Shown: piece by piece, positions 42,128 to 54,429 of the stretch
How positions within the stretch are numbered: position 1 is the first letter of the stretch
Layout of the letters: every line of letters begins with the position of its first letter
Source: Chalara sp. BL73
Taxonomy: Eukaryota; Ascomycota; Leotiomycetes; Helotiales
Direction: 5' to 3'
NCBI GenBank assembly: GCA_918026815.1
Contig: CAKJVC010000229.1
Coordinates: 310,001-374,000, forward strand
Length of the DNA: 64,000 nucleotides
Program-made: the position numbers and the translations under genes
Notes under the pieces: generated by a model
What the model was told of the DNA's origin: nothing
The model's database searches: none
The model's input: only the letters and a program-made list of their open reading frames with translations

Positions 42128-43621
42128 TCATAGAAATATGCCTTCTAAAAGCCTCAGACCATAGGCAGGTCCATTGACACCTGATGACGCCAAAACCGTA
42201 ATGCTATTTCGCTCTAGACCGCTGACCCAACCTCCATTATCGCGGATCACTGCATCCAGTGTATCGTTCCATATTACTGGTGGTCGCTGGTCAAGCACTG
42301 TTTCTCCTCTTGTCCACTCTCCATGTCTCTCAACCCGGATGTCTAGTCCATCCTCATATTCCACAAGGCTGGGTTCTAGTAGACAGTGGATCGTGAGTGC
42401 GTCATGGCATCCAAAAGTTCCATTGTTGAATAAGCTCCTCATCTTCTCAAAAGTTCGATCAAGGATCCCATCTATGAAAACCGCTAGGGGAGATCCGGAC
42501 TGGACCAGTGGTTTCGAGAACGTTTCCCACGTTTCTTGAGTGAGTTCATGTTTACATGTCACATCCAGGGGGACAAGAACAACCTCCACTCGTTGCTCGG
42601 GTGCTAAACTTCTTAACGTGAGGTTAAAGATGTCAGCCGCAGCATCAGGATCCGCATAAATATTAAACTCAGACCGTGGTGTTTGATTGCCTGGCCCTCG
42701 TACTGCACCACCCATAATAATAATTTTCTTAACACGGGCAAAAGTTACAGCATCTTCGGCTGCTGCTAGTGCTAGATTCGTGCAAGGTCCAATAGCTACT
42801 ATGGTAATGGTCTTTGGCTCATGCGATCTTAGTTGATTGAGAATTTCTCGATGGGCTGGCAAGAACGAAGGTTGAAAGTAGCTGTAGGCTTTGGCAAGTT
42901 CAGACTCAGCATTGAATGATTCCCGAAAGTCCGCAGAAACTAGATCGGGCAACTGCGAGAACGTTCAGCTTCCAGATATGAAGACTCTGCTTAAAGTTCT
43001 CATGTCAAAAATGGCGGTTTCGTGGGGAGCCTCACCTTGGAATGAACACCATTCAAACCATCGATTCCATGGAAACCTTCCCAACTCCTTGAGTTGTCAG
43101 GTGTACCATGTGCATGCTCTTTCGATATTGGCTTATCCGCGCCTAGGGCTACGAGTGGTTTCCCCGTAGAACGGTTACTTTTTTGGAATAGCTTTTCAGC
43201 CTCCAACACTCCGAGTAGGGCTACCAGGTTCTTCAGGCAGGATACCGCTCCTACATTTCCGTGCGTTACAGAAAAAAGTAGAACGTCCAGCTTTTCTGGA
43301 TGATTCAAAGCAAGCGCTATAGCCTACATGAAAGGCCATACGTTAGTGATGCTTGTTATGAAACAGAGGTAATAATGAGAGACAAAGTGTAAATAAGAAA
43401 ACAATGCGCTGAATCAATTATGCCTAAGACAGTACGACTTTTTGGAAGGCATTGGCACAATGATGCCTTGCAAGCTTCCTCAGAAGTCTCAAAGACCTTG
43501 ATATATTGTACTGACCAAAATGTCATCGACTCCCGGGTCTATGTATCTGCGTCAGTAATCTGATCTTGAAGTTTAGATAGGACGACTGACCTGTATCTAT
43601 GATTACCTTCTCAGGGGCCAT
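42128..43621 (-). CDS. Inosine-uridine preferring nucleoside hydrolase
   Basis: Four exons (43621-43591, 43538-43516, 43323-43036, 42952-42128) give 388 residues. The calcium-binding signature DTDPGVDD is split: exon 1 (31 nt) codes MAPEKVIIDT plus one base, and a 23-nt micro-exon supplies the rest (PGVDDIL). Other family blocks are SVTHGNVGA, TIVAIGPCTNLALA, IIIMGGAVRGPGNQTPRSEF with NIYADPDAA, and FGCHDALT with the catalytic His/Asp near the C-terminus. The enzyme cleaves purine or pyrimidine nucleosides into base and ribose. It is divergent from a concentrative nucleoside transporter, which strongly suggests a joint role in nucleoside use. It is similar in layout to yeast Urh1, but substrate range is not shown. 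Confidence 0.92.
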
Positions 43622-44680
43622 TTTCAAGTGGCAAAAATCCAACTGTAAGCCCTGAATAGACACCAAAGAAAGCTACGACCATCGTGAAAGGGAAGCCGCA
43701 GTCAAGTAGATTTAACAAGAGTGGACCTGGGGCTCACGTAAGGGCCCTAAAGCTTTCGTCGTTTTGGAAAAGTAGACTTGAGGCGCTATCGCCGTCTCCC
43801 ATCGTTCTGAATATCACCCCGCAGCGGGGCTGGACTCTTGATTATTACCATTCGGCGCGCAAAGCCTAGGAAGTTGGCTTTTCCAGCGGCGGTTTGCGAA
43901 GCGTGACTTGGGAAGGTGGTGAGGATTATTATGTTCTGCATAGCTTTGTACTCTGGCATTTCAACACACCAAACGCCACTAGTCGTGTGGTGTGGTTATG
44001 CGTTGATGCGACCACTGTCTCGGCCTATCAACGCCTGTAATTCTACCTATACGTGCATTTATAAGGCCTATACAATGCCCCTATTTTCATTCAAGCCTAA
44101 AGCCGGGCACAGGACCAGTACGCCATTCATAACCCCCTCCACGCTTACACCCGCCGCTACTCAAGACGGATTAGCTTCCCCGTAAACGATATTTGATGTT
44201 TGCTTTTGCTTTCCCCCCCTCCACAAAACTTGACGAGTACAACGTGGGAGACGGTCCCAAAGAGGCAGATCGGATGATTGGGCGTGCAGCATCCGTCCTC
44301 GACATACGTGCTACTGGCCAGTGGACCAGCAATTCAGAGCTCAAAACTCGTCCTGAACCCAGAAATCTGCATGCCAGACTGCCAGTGATGCAAGTTCTTC
44401 TGCTTCTCTGATTCAATTGCTGTCGATTGCTATTAATTTCCATCAATTGACAGTCTCTTGAGCACGACCGCATTAAGCAATGACCAGGAGCCCCTTTCTC
44501 CCTTTCCCAGGTTGTTACTTATCGCGCGATATTGAGTAATTACACCAATCCCGGTCGCTTGCGGAAGCCTCATTACCTTTGAAATTTATTAACCTCACGT
44601 TCCCTACACCTCAGACTACCGTTGTCATCATCTCCCGAACTCTTGGAACCATTTAAGGCTACCACGGTCAGACTGTCATC
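43622..44680. promoter_or_regulatory. Divergent promoter of the nucleoside hydrolase/transporter pair
   Basis: A 1.06-kb region between two head-to-head genes of the same pathway. Small plus-strand frames (43684-43869, 43916-44185) are not convincing genes. Shared control of the pair is inferred from the arrangement; no specific operator was identified. Confidence 0.45.
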
Positions 44681-46663
44681 ATGTCGACGGCCCCAACCCA
44701 TTCGGTGCCGCACACCATCACTGTGCATGACGATCGATACGGAAATCCGGTGGAAGAAACGGTGTTCGAGAAAAATGCAACTCCAGAGATAAAAGCGAAG
44801 AGCGCCACCAACACTTCGTTACCTAGCACACCAATTGATCTCTCTGAGAAGAAGTCTACCAATTCCAACAATGATCTGGATAGTCAGGGCAAGCCTGGCC
44901 ATATCAACACAGATCTGGAACAAGGCCAACGGTCTGATGCTACATCCAGTCCGTTCCGGAAACTCTGGAGACGAATTCGGCCAAATAAGCTTGTCATTTG
45001 CATATTCTGCTGGCTGCTTGTCACAACTTGGTGGATAGTGGGCTTGGTTTATCACAGAAACGGGGAGGATGGACGTGTTTACTACAATTGGGTTCAACCA
45101 TTCTTGCTATGGCTCGCAATCACAATTCGGATCGTGACACTCTTCATCCCAGCACGATTTGCCTTGATTCCATTTCGGTTTGTCTGGGGCAATACTGTTA
45201 TACAAATGGAAAAGATTGTCCCCGAGAAGTTTCGAACACCTGTTGGCGCTTTCATCGTCCTAGCTGCAGTTATCATTGGCGCTTTTGCGCCAGGCGAAAA
45301 TGAATACAACAAACGCAGGGATCGCGCTGTCAGTCTATTTGGCTATCTGGTTTTCCTCGTGGGGTTATACATAACGAGCAGACACAGACGCCATATTAAT
45401 TGGCGCTCAGTGATTGTGGGCATCCTGGTGCAATTTATTATTGCTATCTTTGTCCTCCGTACCACTCTGGGAAAAGATATATTTCAGTTTTTGTCGAAAG
45501 CCTTGACAACATTCCTATCCTTCGCATACGTTGGGGTGGCATGGCTTACGGATGAAGCAACATCCAAATCTTTTTGGTTTGTCATTGGAAGTCTTCCAGT
45601 TTTCATCTTCTTCACGGCTATAGTGCAAATGGCGTACTATGTGGTAAGTAATTACGTACCTTACAGGGACAAGACTTGAGCTAAATACTCATGAACAGGG
45701 CTTCATTCAATGGATTGTTCCCAAGTGTTCATACATCTTCTATTGGATGCTGAATATTTCAGGAGTCGAGGCTGTTGTTGCAGTTGTTACTCCATTTCTT
45801 GGGATGGGTGAAGCTGCTATCCTAATAAAGGGCTTCATTCCCCATATGACACAGGCGGAGATCCACCAAGTCATGACTTGCGGCTTTGCAACAATATCAG
45901 GAGCCCTCATGGTTGTATATATTAAGTAAGTTTAGGATGCTCTCTTGGGGTTGTACCTTCGCTAACTCGTTCGTCTCAACGTAGTATGGGTGCGAATGGT
46001 CAAGCAGTCATTTCGTCCTGTCTTATGTCAATTCCGATCTCGATCGTTATCTCCAAAATGCGGGTACCAGAGACCGAAGAACCTATGACAACGGCGCATA
46101 TTTCGATTATCAATATGGAGCCGGAAGATGGCAACACAGAGACTGGAGTGCTACACGCTCTAGCCAATGGTGCATGGCTAGGTCTCAAAGTGGCTGGTAT
46201 GGTTCTAGCAAATATTCTTGTGATCATATCCTTGGTGGCACTTGCCAACGGTATTCTGCACTGGACCTTTAAGTACATCCAAGCCCCCAATTTGACGATT
46301 GAGCAAATCTTTGGATATGTCTTCTATCCTGTTGCGTTCCTTATGGGCGTTCCGCGAGACGAGTTATACAAAGTTGGGCAACTCTTGGGAATCAAGACTA
46401 TCCAGAACGAGTTCGTTGCGTTTGGGGCCCTCACTACCGGAGCTGAATATGCCGACCTTTCTCAACGAGCGCAGATCATTTCAGTATATGGCATCTGCGG
46501 ATTTGCGAACATTGGCTCCATTGCTATTATGCTAGGTATCTATGGTTCTTTTTCGCCTGAGAGACGAGGAGACTTTGCAAAGGAGGCCGTCTCTGCATGT
46601 GTATGCGGTGCGTTGGCCACTTTCATGTCCGCATCTCTGGCTGGAATGTTGTTTTCCTTGTGA
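44681..46663 (+). CDS. Concentrative nucleoside transporter (CNT/SLC28 family)
   Basis: Three exons (44681-45643, 45699-45925, 45985-46663) give 622 residues. A 110-residue hydrophilic N-tail precedes many membrane helices. Family blocks include GVEAVVAVVTPFLGMGEAA, GANGQAVISSCLMSIP across the exon 2/3 joint, NEFVAFGALTTG and the closing signature GFANIGSIAIMLG, which in CNT proteins lines the sodium/proton and nucleoside sites. The third exon also has a hydrophilic loop (residues about 425-445). It should import nucleosides with a cation gradient at the plasma membrane. The head-to-head nucleoside hydrolase would then cleave them inside the cell. Confidence 0.93.
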
Positions 46664-47627
46664 TTTGCGAAAATCTATGGCATTTAATGAAGCGCAATTT
46701 AGCGAGAGCATGGGCAATTGATGATGGTGCGACGAAATTTTTAGCAGCCAAACTACGAGATAAATTGACGATGCGTGCCGAAGGCTGTACATGTACATTA
46801 CGATACCCATCTTTGGGGCCATCAACCCGTAGATATATTTAAGATAAAATAGCTATGAAAATTGGAGGTCTGCCCATACTTTTATTGACTGATCAACCGT
46901 TTCTTCAACGGAACCTGAGCTGAGGTTCCACCAGTAGAAATCCAGACCAGAGTCTGATATGTGAAACTGGTGCTGGTGTGAAGGGAGGGGCCTGCCCATC
47001 TGCCGTCGTTGATGGGGGGGGATGGCTTGAACACAAGCCGGGACGGCTTCCAGGGGCTAACCCTAATACGCAATGACGCGGGTCCGACTAATATCGCCCT
47101 CGGCCCTGCAGCAGCCAATGGGTGGTAGGCAGCATAAGCACTAGAACACCCAAAGCAGAACACTCACATGTTCCAGGGGACTTGGCAAATCAGGACCCCC
47201 GTTGGTGCCGGTGGAAGTCCCCGGAGGAATCCCAATGGCGTTCCAATAACCCCCCGGCCAGCATCTCAACGGCATCCCAGTTCGGGCCTGTTTCCCCCGC
47301 ATGGCTTCAGCGGAACTCAGCGTCTTAGTGGTGTTTGAGCAGATAAGGGTGTTCTGACGTTAAACCTCCAATTTCTGTTGTGCTGCGGCTTCGCCTCGTT
47401 TCCTTCCATCATCAGGTCGCACAAACAATTACTAAACAAACCACCCCCAACCACTTACGAAGTACTCACTTACTTGCCCAGTCCAGCCAGTATACCACAT
47501 CAACCGCTTCTGCATCTGCCGTCGATGCTCAAGAATGCTGTTCGCAAACACCCGCCGAGGGAGCGCCCTTTAAGTTCGAAGAAGATGTCCACGCACACAC
47601 GCGCATCAACCCCATAACCAGAGCATA
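46664..47627. other. Intergenic, no gene recognised
   Basis: About 960 bp between the transporter end and the tandem regulator gene. It should hold the regulator promoter. Short frames at 46882-47163 and 47378-47628 have no support. Confidence 0.5.
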
Positions 47628-50600
47628 ATGGCATATCAAGCTACCTCTCCGACTGTATCCGGGACTACTGGAGCCCACAGGCGCCGCACCGTGAATGTCT
47701 GCGCGCGATGCCACAAGAGAAAACGAAAAGTAATGCTCTCTTCCCAGAGTCTCTCCGTAGGCGGTGACTAACACAATCAAGTGTGATAGAAAGTTCCCCT
47801 CTTGTAGTGGTTGTCAGCAAGCAGGTGTCGAATGCACCGGCCTGAACCCTACCAGGAACGGCGATGCTCCGCGAAGGTATTTGGCTCCCCGTTTATATCA
47901 TTGAGAGTTCGTACGGATACACTTGTTCGGATACTGCCACAGCAACACTAGTTGCTAGGCGCTTCGTACTCGTCAATGGTGTCTATTCCTATGCAACTCT
48001 GCATCGGCACTCGGTGTTTCTCCTTCTTTAATTATGATAATACTTGAGTGAAAGTTCATGATGTCTCCCAGTCGTTTGATTTTGTTGATCTCTCTTGAAT
48101 GAAAATGTTGCTGATAAACAACAAAAAGTATCGTACAGTACTTGGAACAGTCGATCTCAAAAGCTGAGATGCAACTGGCGTCTTCTTCGCTGGCTGTGTC
48201 TCCTCGAGTTAAGTCTCATGATAACTTCTACGCCGAGCAGGGCCATCTATCTCAGAGCGTACTCCCGATTCGTTCTTTTCAAAACGATACCTTCAGCGTA
48301 CCCAGCTCAGATTCTTACCATAAGGCGGCTACCTCTGCACGGATATCAGGCATCGCAACGCCTAACACAGTTCTAGATGAATTTGAAGGGCTCCCATATA
48401 AGCGTTCCATGCTGCTAAGCACGGAATTACCTCTACCAGTAACTGACATGCAATCGAATAATGAGTCCTCAGTGCAAGCTCCTCTAGAGAATTTTGGTAG
48501 AGATGTGAGGCTGCCGTTCGAGTTTGCTAAGCGGCTCTTCGACGTCTTTGTGGATAAGATCATGATCCAAAATCCAATTTTCTTTGAGGACGATATCCGT
48601 GCGCACTTCGATGCAGTGTACTGCACACCTGGTAAGAAGCCGTCAGAGATAAATGTTTTCATGATATCTATGGTACTAGCGATTAGTACCATGACATCTA
48701 AGGCATACGAGTTCAACAAGATTGTCTCTTTAAGCGAATCTCTGCACCGTGAAGCATTGAAGAACTGTAAGTTCCTTTCTAAGCCGGGGATAGTTGCTTT
48801 GCAAGGGATTCTTCTACTCATGCAATTTGCGGAGCTGCTTCCGTCTACTGGATCCCTTTGGCATCTTGCAGGTGAAGCTGTGAGTCTTGCTTTACAGCTC
48901 GGCCTCCACCAAGATCCGCATGAAGCTGCAAAGGTCGATTTCGTGTCTCTTGATCTTCGACGGAGAGTTTTCTGGACAGTAAGTAAATATAAAGAGCCGT
49001 CTGTTATTATTAATCATTTACACTCTGCAGGTTTACTGTTTGGAAAGGTCAATTACGGTTACCTCGCATCGGCAGTTTATCCTAAAGGACGAACATATCA
49101 ATGCCGAATTCCCTACCGAGTATGAGGACTCGCATATAAGATCAAATGGTATAATTCCCGGAGGAAGACGAACAAAGTTACAATTTCTCAACTACATCCG
49201 CTTCCGTCAGATTCAGTCCGAGATTCTGGCAGTTCAATTTTTTGGCCGTTCTATACAGTTTGACACTTACAGTGCATGGGCTTCTGATATGGAGAACAGG
49301 CTTATTAACTGGCAACAAACAGCATTGTCTCAATCAGAGATGGCTCCTGACTGGTTTCATCATGCTGTTTGGCAGTGTTATCTTATGCTACATCGGCCTT
49401 CCCCTAGAAACGCAACACCGTCAGAAAAGTCAATGATGGCTTGCGTAGAAGCAGCCATGGGCTTATCAAAAGGCTCAAGAGAGCTGCTGAAGAATGGCTA
49501 TCTTACCTACCCTTTCCACAATGCCCATAATGGGTTTGAGGCTACCACGATTATACTATATGGCCTCAAGCATCATGCGAAAATGATGCACAATCGATAC
49601 GGTAATCAGAATGTGATAGATCTTATCACCTCCTTGTCCGGTTTATTTGTGAGTTATCACACCTCGTCCCATGAATCAGGCTTATAATATGTAGGACCTT
49701 CTTGCTGAAAGGTGGCCCGCCGCCATAAAAATTGGTACATTCCTACATGTACGTGCTTAGTTTTGAGTCCAAATCTTTCCTATGCCAGAGGATCTACAAT
49801 TATAATTCTTAATAAAGAGGTGTACTAATACAGAATCTCATTTCTTAGGATCTTGAAAAGGCGGCAGTGAACAAGTTTCTTGCAATTCCAAACACATCTC
49901 CAACGGCTTATAGCTTGTATCACCCTGATCAGTTGGAGCTCATTGTCCTACACAAAACTGCCGAGGCCACTTCCTGCTCAGAGCTTGTAATTACGAACAC
50001 TGCAGTCCAGGAGCAAACCCCCAGTTTTGAGATTCCATCATTTTCCAGATATGACAGCTGGATACATTCTTCCCCTAGCACAGACTTCAGTTTCACGAAT
50101 CATAATTTTTCAGGGATATCTGGCAGAGATCCAGGATTTGGTAACATGGACTGGATGCAATCCGCAACATACGATGTCACGCATACTGAGACCGAAATTA
50201 AACAAGACTGCGATGCTGATTCCCAGTCTTGGAATGATACACTGACCGTCCGCTCTCAGTCACCACCAAAAGAACGACCGTTTGGATTGGATCTTGCAAA
50301 GCTCTTGCCGTCGTGCAATCGTTGCCGGACACGTCGCATAAAGTGCGAAAGAGAGGTGCTTGAGTGTCAAAACTGCATAGATTCTGGGAATATTTGTATT
50401 TACAAGGACAAACTACTCTCTCGAGATATCCCTTGCAGGTAAGACAACGTTTATTAAGACGCCAGCTTACTTGTCCCTTTATATACCTTGTATTATCGAG
50501 CTCATATCATGCTAACTGCTGTCTATTTTGTCAGCTATATTGAGTCTTTGCAGCAAAGACTTCATAATTTGCTAAATATTCAGGAACAGCCTCGGTCGAA

Positions 50601-52098
50601 TGCCCTTGTAATAACAAATTCGACGCAAACCGTTCCTCAAACCCCAGGAAACTCTGCGCATGTTCATGTTAGGTTAGCCTCCACAATGGACGATTCCGAG
50701 ATTGAGATACCGGACGCATTTATTTCGACCAAACCTGAGATTGCGGATGCGACTTTCTTCGGTTACACGAGCGCTGTCTCGCAGATGGCAGAGCGCAAAG
50801 CATGCCTGACGTTAGTTCAGAGAGATCAGCCGAATTGGCCAAAAGCAACACACCGAGACTTGAAGGACCTTTCGAAGCAAATTCTTCGTGAAGACCCAGC
50901 TCTTCCTCCAAAGGCAACCACAACCATGCTCCTAGAAATCTTCAACAACTCTATCAATCTACTCTATAATATCATCGAGCAGGAAAAACTTGAACAGCTC
51001 TGTACAACCGCTTACGAGGCAAAAAATTCCCTAGATACTTATGACAAGCAGATAATCAATCTCATACTTGCAATTGCATTACAAGTCTTGAGTAAGGGCG
51101 ATCCATCATTCTCTGCGAGCTCGATAGCGTATTTCACAGAGGGAACACGGCCGTGCAAAAGCGGGCGTGCGATATTGAGACGATATAGCATGAAGTCGTT
51201 TCGAATCACGCTACTTGTATGCATCTATCTGATGCTGCGTCCTCAAGCTGGAGACATTTGGAGGATGGTCGCCTTCGCCTCGCGGCTTTGCGTCGACATT
51301 GGAAACATGACAAAACGTGACCAAGGGGAGCGTCAGGCATACTTATTGATGTACCGAACACTTCATTGCCTAGACACCAATGTTTCGATTGCATTCGGCC
51401 GCCCAGCACAGCTACCTGAACGACCTGATCCGTCACCACTGTTGCCAAAGGCCAGCTCAGTTCCAAGTCAGGGAAGAATAGCCTTGTATTATTACCATTT
51501 AACACGCATCAAGGTCCATCTGCATGATTCTCTCATGAAGAAATATCCTGATCGCATTTCTGCTCATCAGAAAATCGAGAGCACCATTGAGGAGTGTAGA
51601 TCACAGCTCAACAATTGGAGCGTCGCCTGGAATGCTGAGATCGACGCGAACCAGAGAATTTATACTGAGGAAAGCACTTTGGCGGATCTGAAATCGTGGG
51701 GAAATCTTGTCTATTACGAGACATACTTGCTTCTTCAGCGTTATTCGACTGTGCCAATTCCTGCTGAAGATAAGCTGCGCACGATCAACAGCTTCCTTAT
51801 CAGCAGCAAAGAGGTCCTTGAAGAAAGCTCGACAATAATGACACGATATCTCTCTGATTCATCAGTGGGGCCAAAGTCATATTTCTATCCCATGACATGG
51901 ACGTTTGCGCACACCATTCTTTGTGCAGGACTGGATCTTGTGCGGTTGAAGGACTATATAGTGGTCATCTCTCCTGAATCTGCCTTCAGATCCTGCATCA
52001 CTATACTAGCACATCTGGAAGCCGATCGAACCAATCTTTTGGACGGGTTCACTCAAACGTTGGAGAGCCTATATGTTTCAAGGGAAACCTCTGGTTAA
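47628..52098 (+). CDS. Tandem double Zn2Cys6 transcription factor, frameshift in first zinc cluster
   Basis: Exons 47628/47695-47727, 47782-47876, 48129-48978, 49031-49648, 49695-49748, 49849-50438 and 50535-52098 join in one frame (1,267 residues from ATG 47695). Part 1 has a zinc cluster (CHKRKRKCDRKFPSC, then SGC and VEC), a coil SIVQYLEQSISKAEMQ and a middle homology region (RRVFWTVYCLERSITVTSH, GLFDLLAERWPAAIKIGTF). Without any stop it runs through a 150-residue linker into a second full cluster (50314-50397, SCNRCRTRRIKC with ECQNC), a coil (IESLQQRLHNLLN) and a second regulator domain. The conserved start MAYQ...RRRTVNVCA (ATG 47628) is in another frame: about two bases are missing near 47700-47707, so the first Cys is lost unless this is an assembly error. 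Retention of intron 49749-49848 would end part 1 with a stop. Confidence 0.75.
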
Positions 52099-54429
52099 GG
52101 TTGAATCTTATAAGACTTCGATGCGCAACTTCGACAACCAATGGCCCTAGTTCCAGACTTAAGTCAGTCACGGAATCAAGAATTGACGAGAGAGTGAACG
52201 GCCATGTTCTTCAAGTGAAGATGCCCTACGTCACTGGTGACTGGAGACATTATCATGGCCATTGTCATGCTCACTAGGTTATTATACCTCTGTCACCGAA
52301 TATAAACACAGGTTTGTGATCAGCTCCAGGAATAAGGAAAGCGCTGACGAAATACAGATATGTTAGCCATCGATTGGGGAACTATATGGCTAAAGACAAT
52401 ACTGTTTAACGAACTCGAGTATCATCGAGAATTGACGAGACTTCATAAGGCTTTCAATAATCATATATTGCGCCCGAAAGAAAGGCGTTTGAAGATCAGG
52501 GCGAGGAGAAGAATATCTATACCACATTATTTACACTTTGTTATCTAGTGATTGGCGATCCATCAAAATCTTAATGAAGTACCATGTGCCATACATAACA
52601 AACTGCCCATCTGAGTTGCTGTCTGAATGGAACTTGCCGACGTGTCTAGATCATATAAACTTTGGGAACCTTAGGAGAGTCTCGCATTTACATACTTTTA
52701 ATGCGACAAGCAACCACCAAGGTGGCTTCAAGGGATCAAAAAAGTCAAAATCGTATCAAACGTCGCCAAGATTGCAGCTAATACTATGGAAAGATCCGAC
52801 CACAACATTTCATTTAGACTGCGACATGTGAAGACTGGTTGATGCAGGAAGTTCCGTCGCGCATGGCGTATCTTGCTTGGAGATTTTCGTATAGCTTCGC
52901 ATGGGAAGATATGTGCAGCCGAGAAGTACCTAGCGTTTACGGCCCTGCAGTACAGCACTGTAGGAATCTCGAATTACCAACCTGGAGTCCGACTTCCAGC
53001 ACGTAAATTTACCCAGCCCTGGGAAGAAAAATCCACCTTTCAAAGTTTTACTGTGCCTGGCTCCTCATTGTCAAACGGAAAGTCTCTTTCTCTCCCAATA
53101 AGTAATCTCCCTAACGCGTCACTAACCTTATTATTATTTCAAACGGCGAGTGCCGCGACGCGAAGAGCCTAGGATACACGTCCAAGCACATCAATGGCTC
53201 CCCTTAAGTAACATTGTGACAAGGGCCGCATCCCATGGAAGCTCCAGATCCCCCGGCCTTGCAAATCTTCATGATGACTCGCCACTCCTGACGTGTAAAT
53301 GAGGTTTAATGGGCAGGACGATGGAAAGAGAGTTTGTTTAATCCTTCAACACACACGCGCGCACAATTTCGCCCCTATTTTTCACCAGCCTTGCACCTTT
53401 TATTTCCTCCCCGGCGGGCCAGATCTTTCATTTCATCCCAAGCTAGGCCCCCAACTTAATCGTAGCCCCCTAACTGAGTGCGCTACATAGTTCTTCGTCT
53501 CTTCCTGCTCCTGATTCCAAGGGAGTCGATGGCTTTTTGTGGAGAAATTTTGGCCTGTTCGAGCTTGATGAACTATGTATGCTAAGATCAACAAGGTTCC
53601 AGGCGGAATAGGACTGTTTCAAATTGTCGAAGATGAGGCTTCCACGAGGTGAACTGCCAACGCGGCGGTGTTCGGCATTAACATAGTCGAGAGTGCTGCA
53701 AGGGATGCGCTGGAAGTCTGGAGAGTTTCAGTCTTGGCGGTACATCACCTGCTGGTGTTTTAGTACCATCAATTTAAATAGTCTTTCGCGGCGTTTACTT
53801 GTCGGCGGTTTTCTTGAGAAAGCAAGTAGACCGCTTATCGATACTTTTTTGATATGTAATACGGATCAGACCTTTCCTCGTATTGCTAACGGTATGGCTA
53901 GACGCGATGTCTCCAGGACTGCGGTAGTGATGCAGCGGCATAAGTACCGGAGAGCGGCTGATGGGATGCTTGAGGAGGGTTAAGCTTTGAGGGCTAGTAT
54001 GACGTCTGCGGTTAGCTTTACTTAGACGTTTGGCGTGGCATGCGCCGTTTCTTCTTGCTTGCTGTTTAGTCTCCCTTGCGCTTAAAACTGGTCGCAGGGC
54101 GGACTAGCAAATGGGCAGACCAGTAAGACTACCTGATACAAGCTTAACCGTACTAAATGGGTAAATGGACTAATGCTGTGGTACTTTGCGCCATTGCCCG
54201 ACTCTACCGGCTTCTTTCAGTCCTCGATCGACATTGGCGCACTACTTGACTGTTCCTTGTGCTGTGCCTCTCCGCCGTCTATTCCTTTCTCTATATCCCA
54301 AAATTCAAAGTTCCAAATAGTTCAGCCTGGTGATCGTCGTCTGTTGCGCCTCCACACCATCCATCTAGTCTCTATACATTATCATGAGGTTCCAGCAATG
54401 ACATTTTCAGAAAAAGGTCATCTTTAGAA
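52099..54429. other. Intergenic 2.3 kb, nothing recognised
   Basis: Short frames only, none with family resemblance. It should contain the promoter of the acyltransferase. The sequence is AT-rich at 52300-52800 and more balanced afterwards. Confidence 0.5.
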
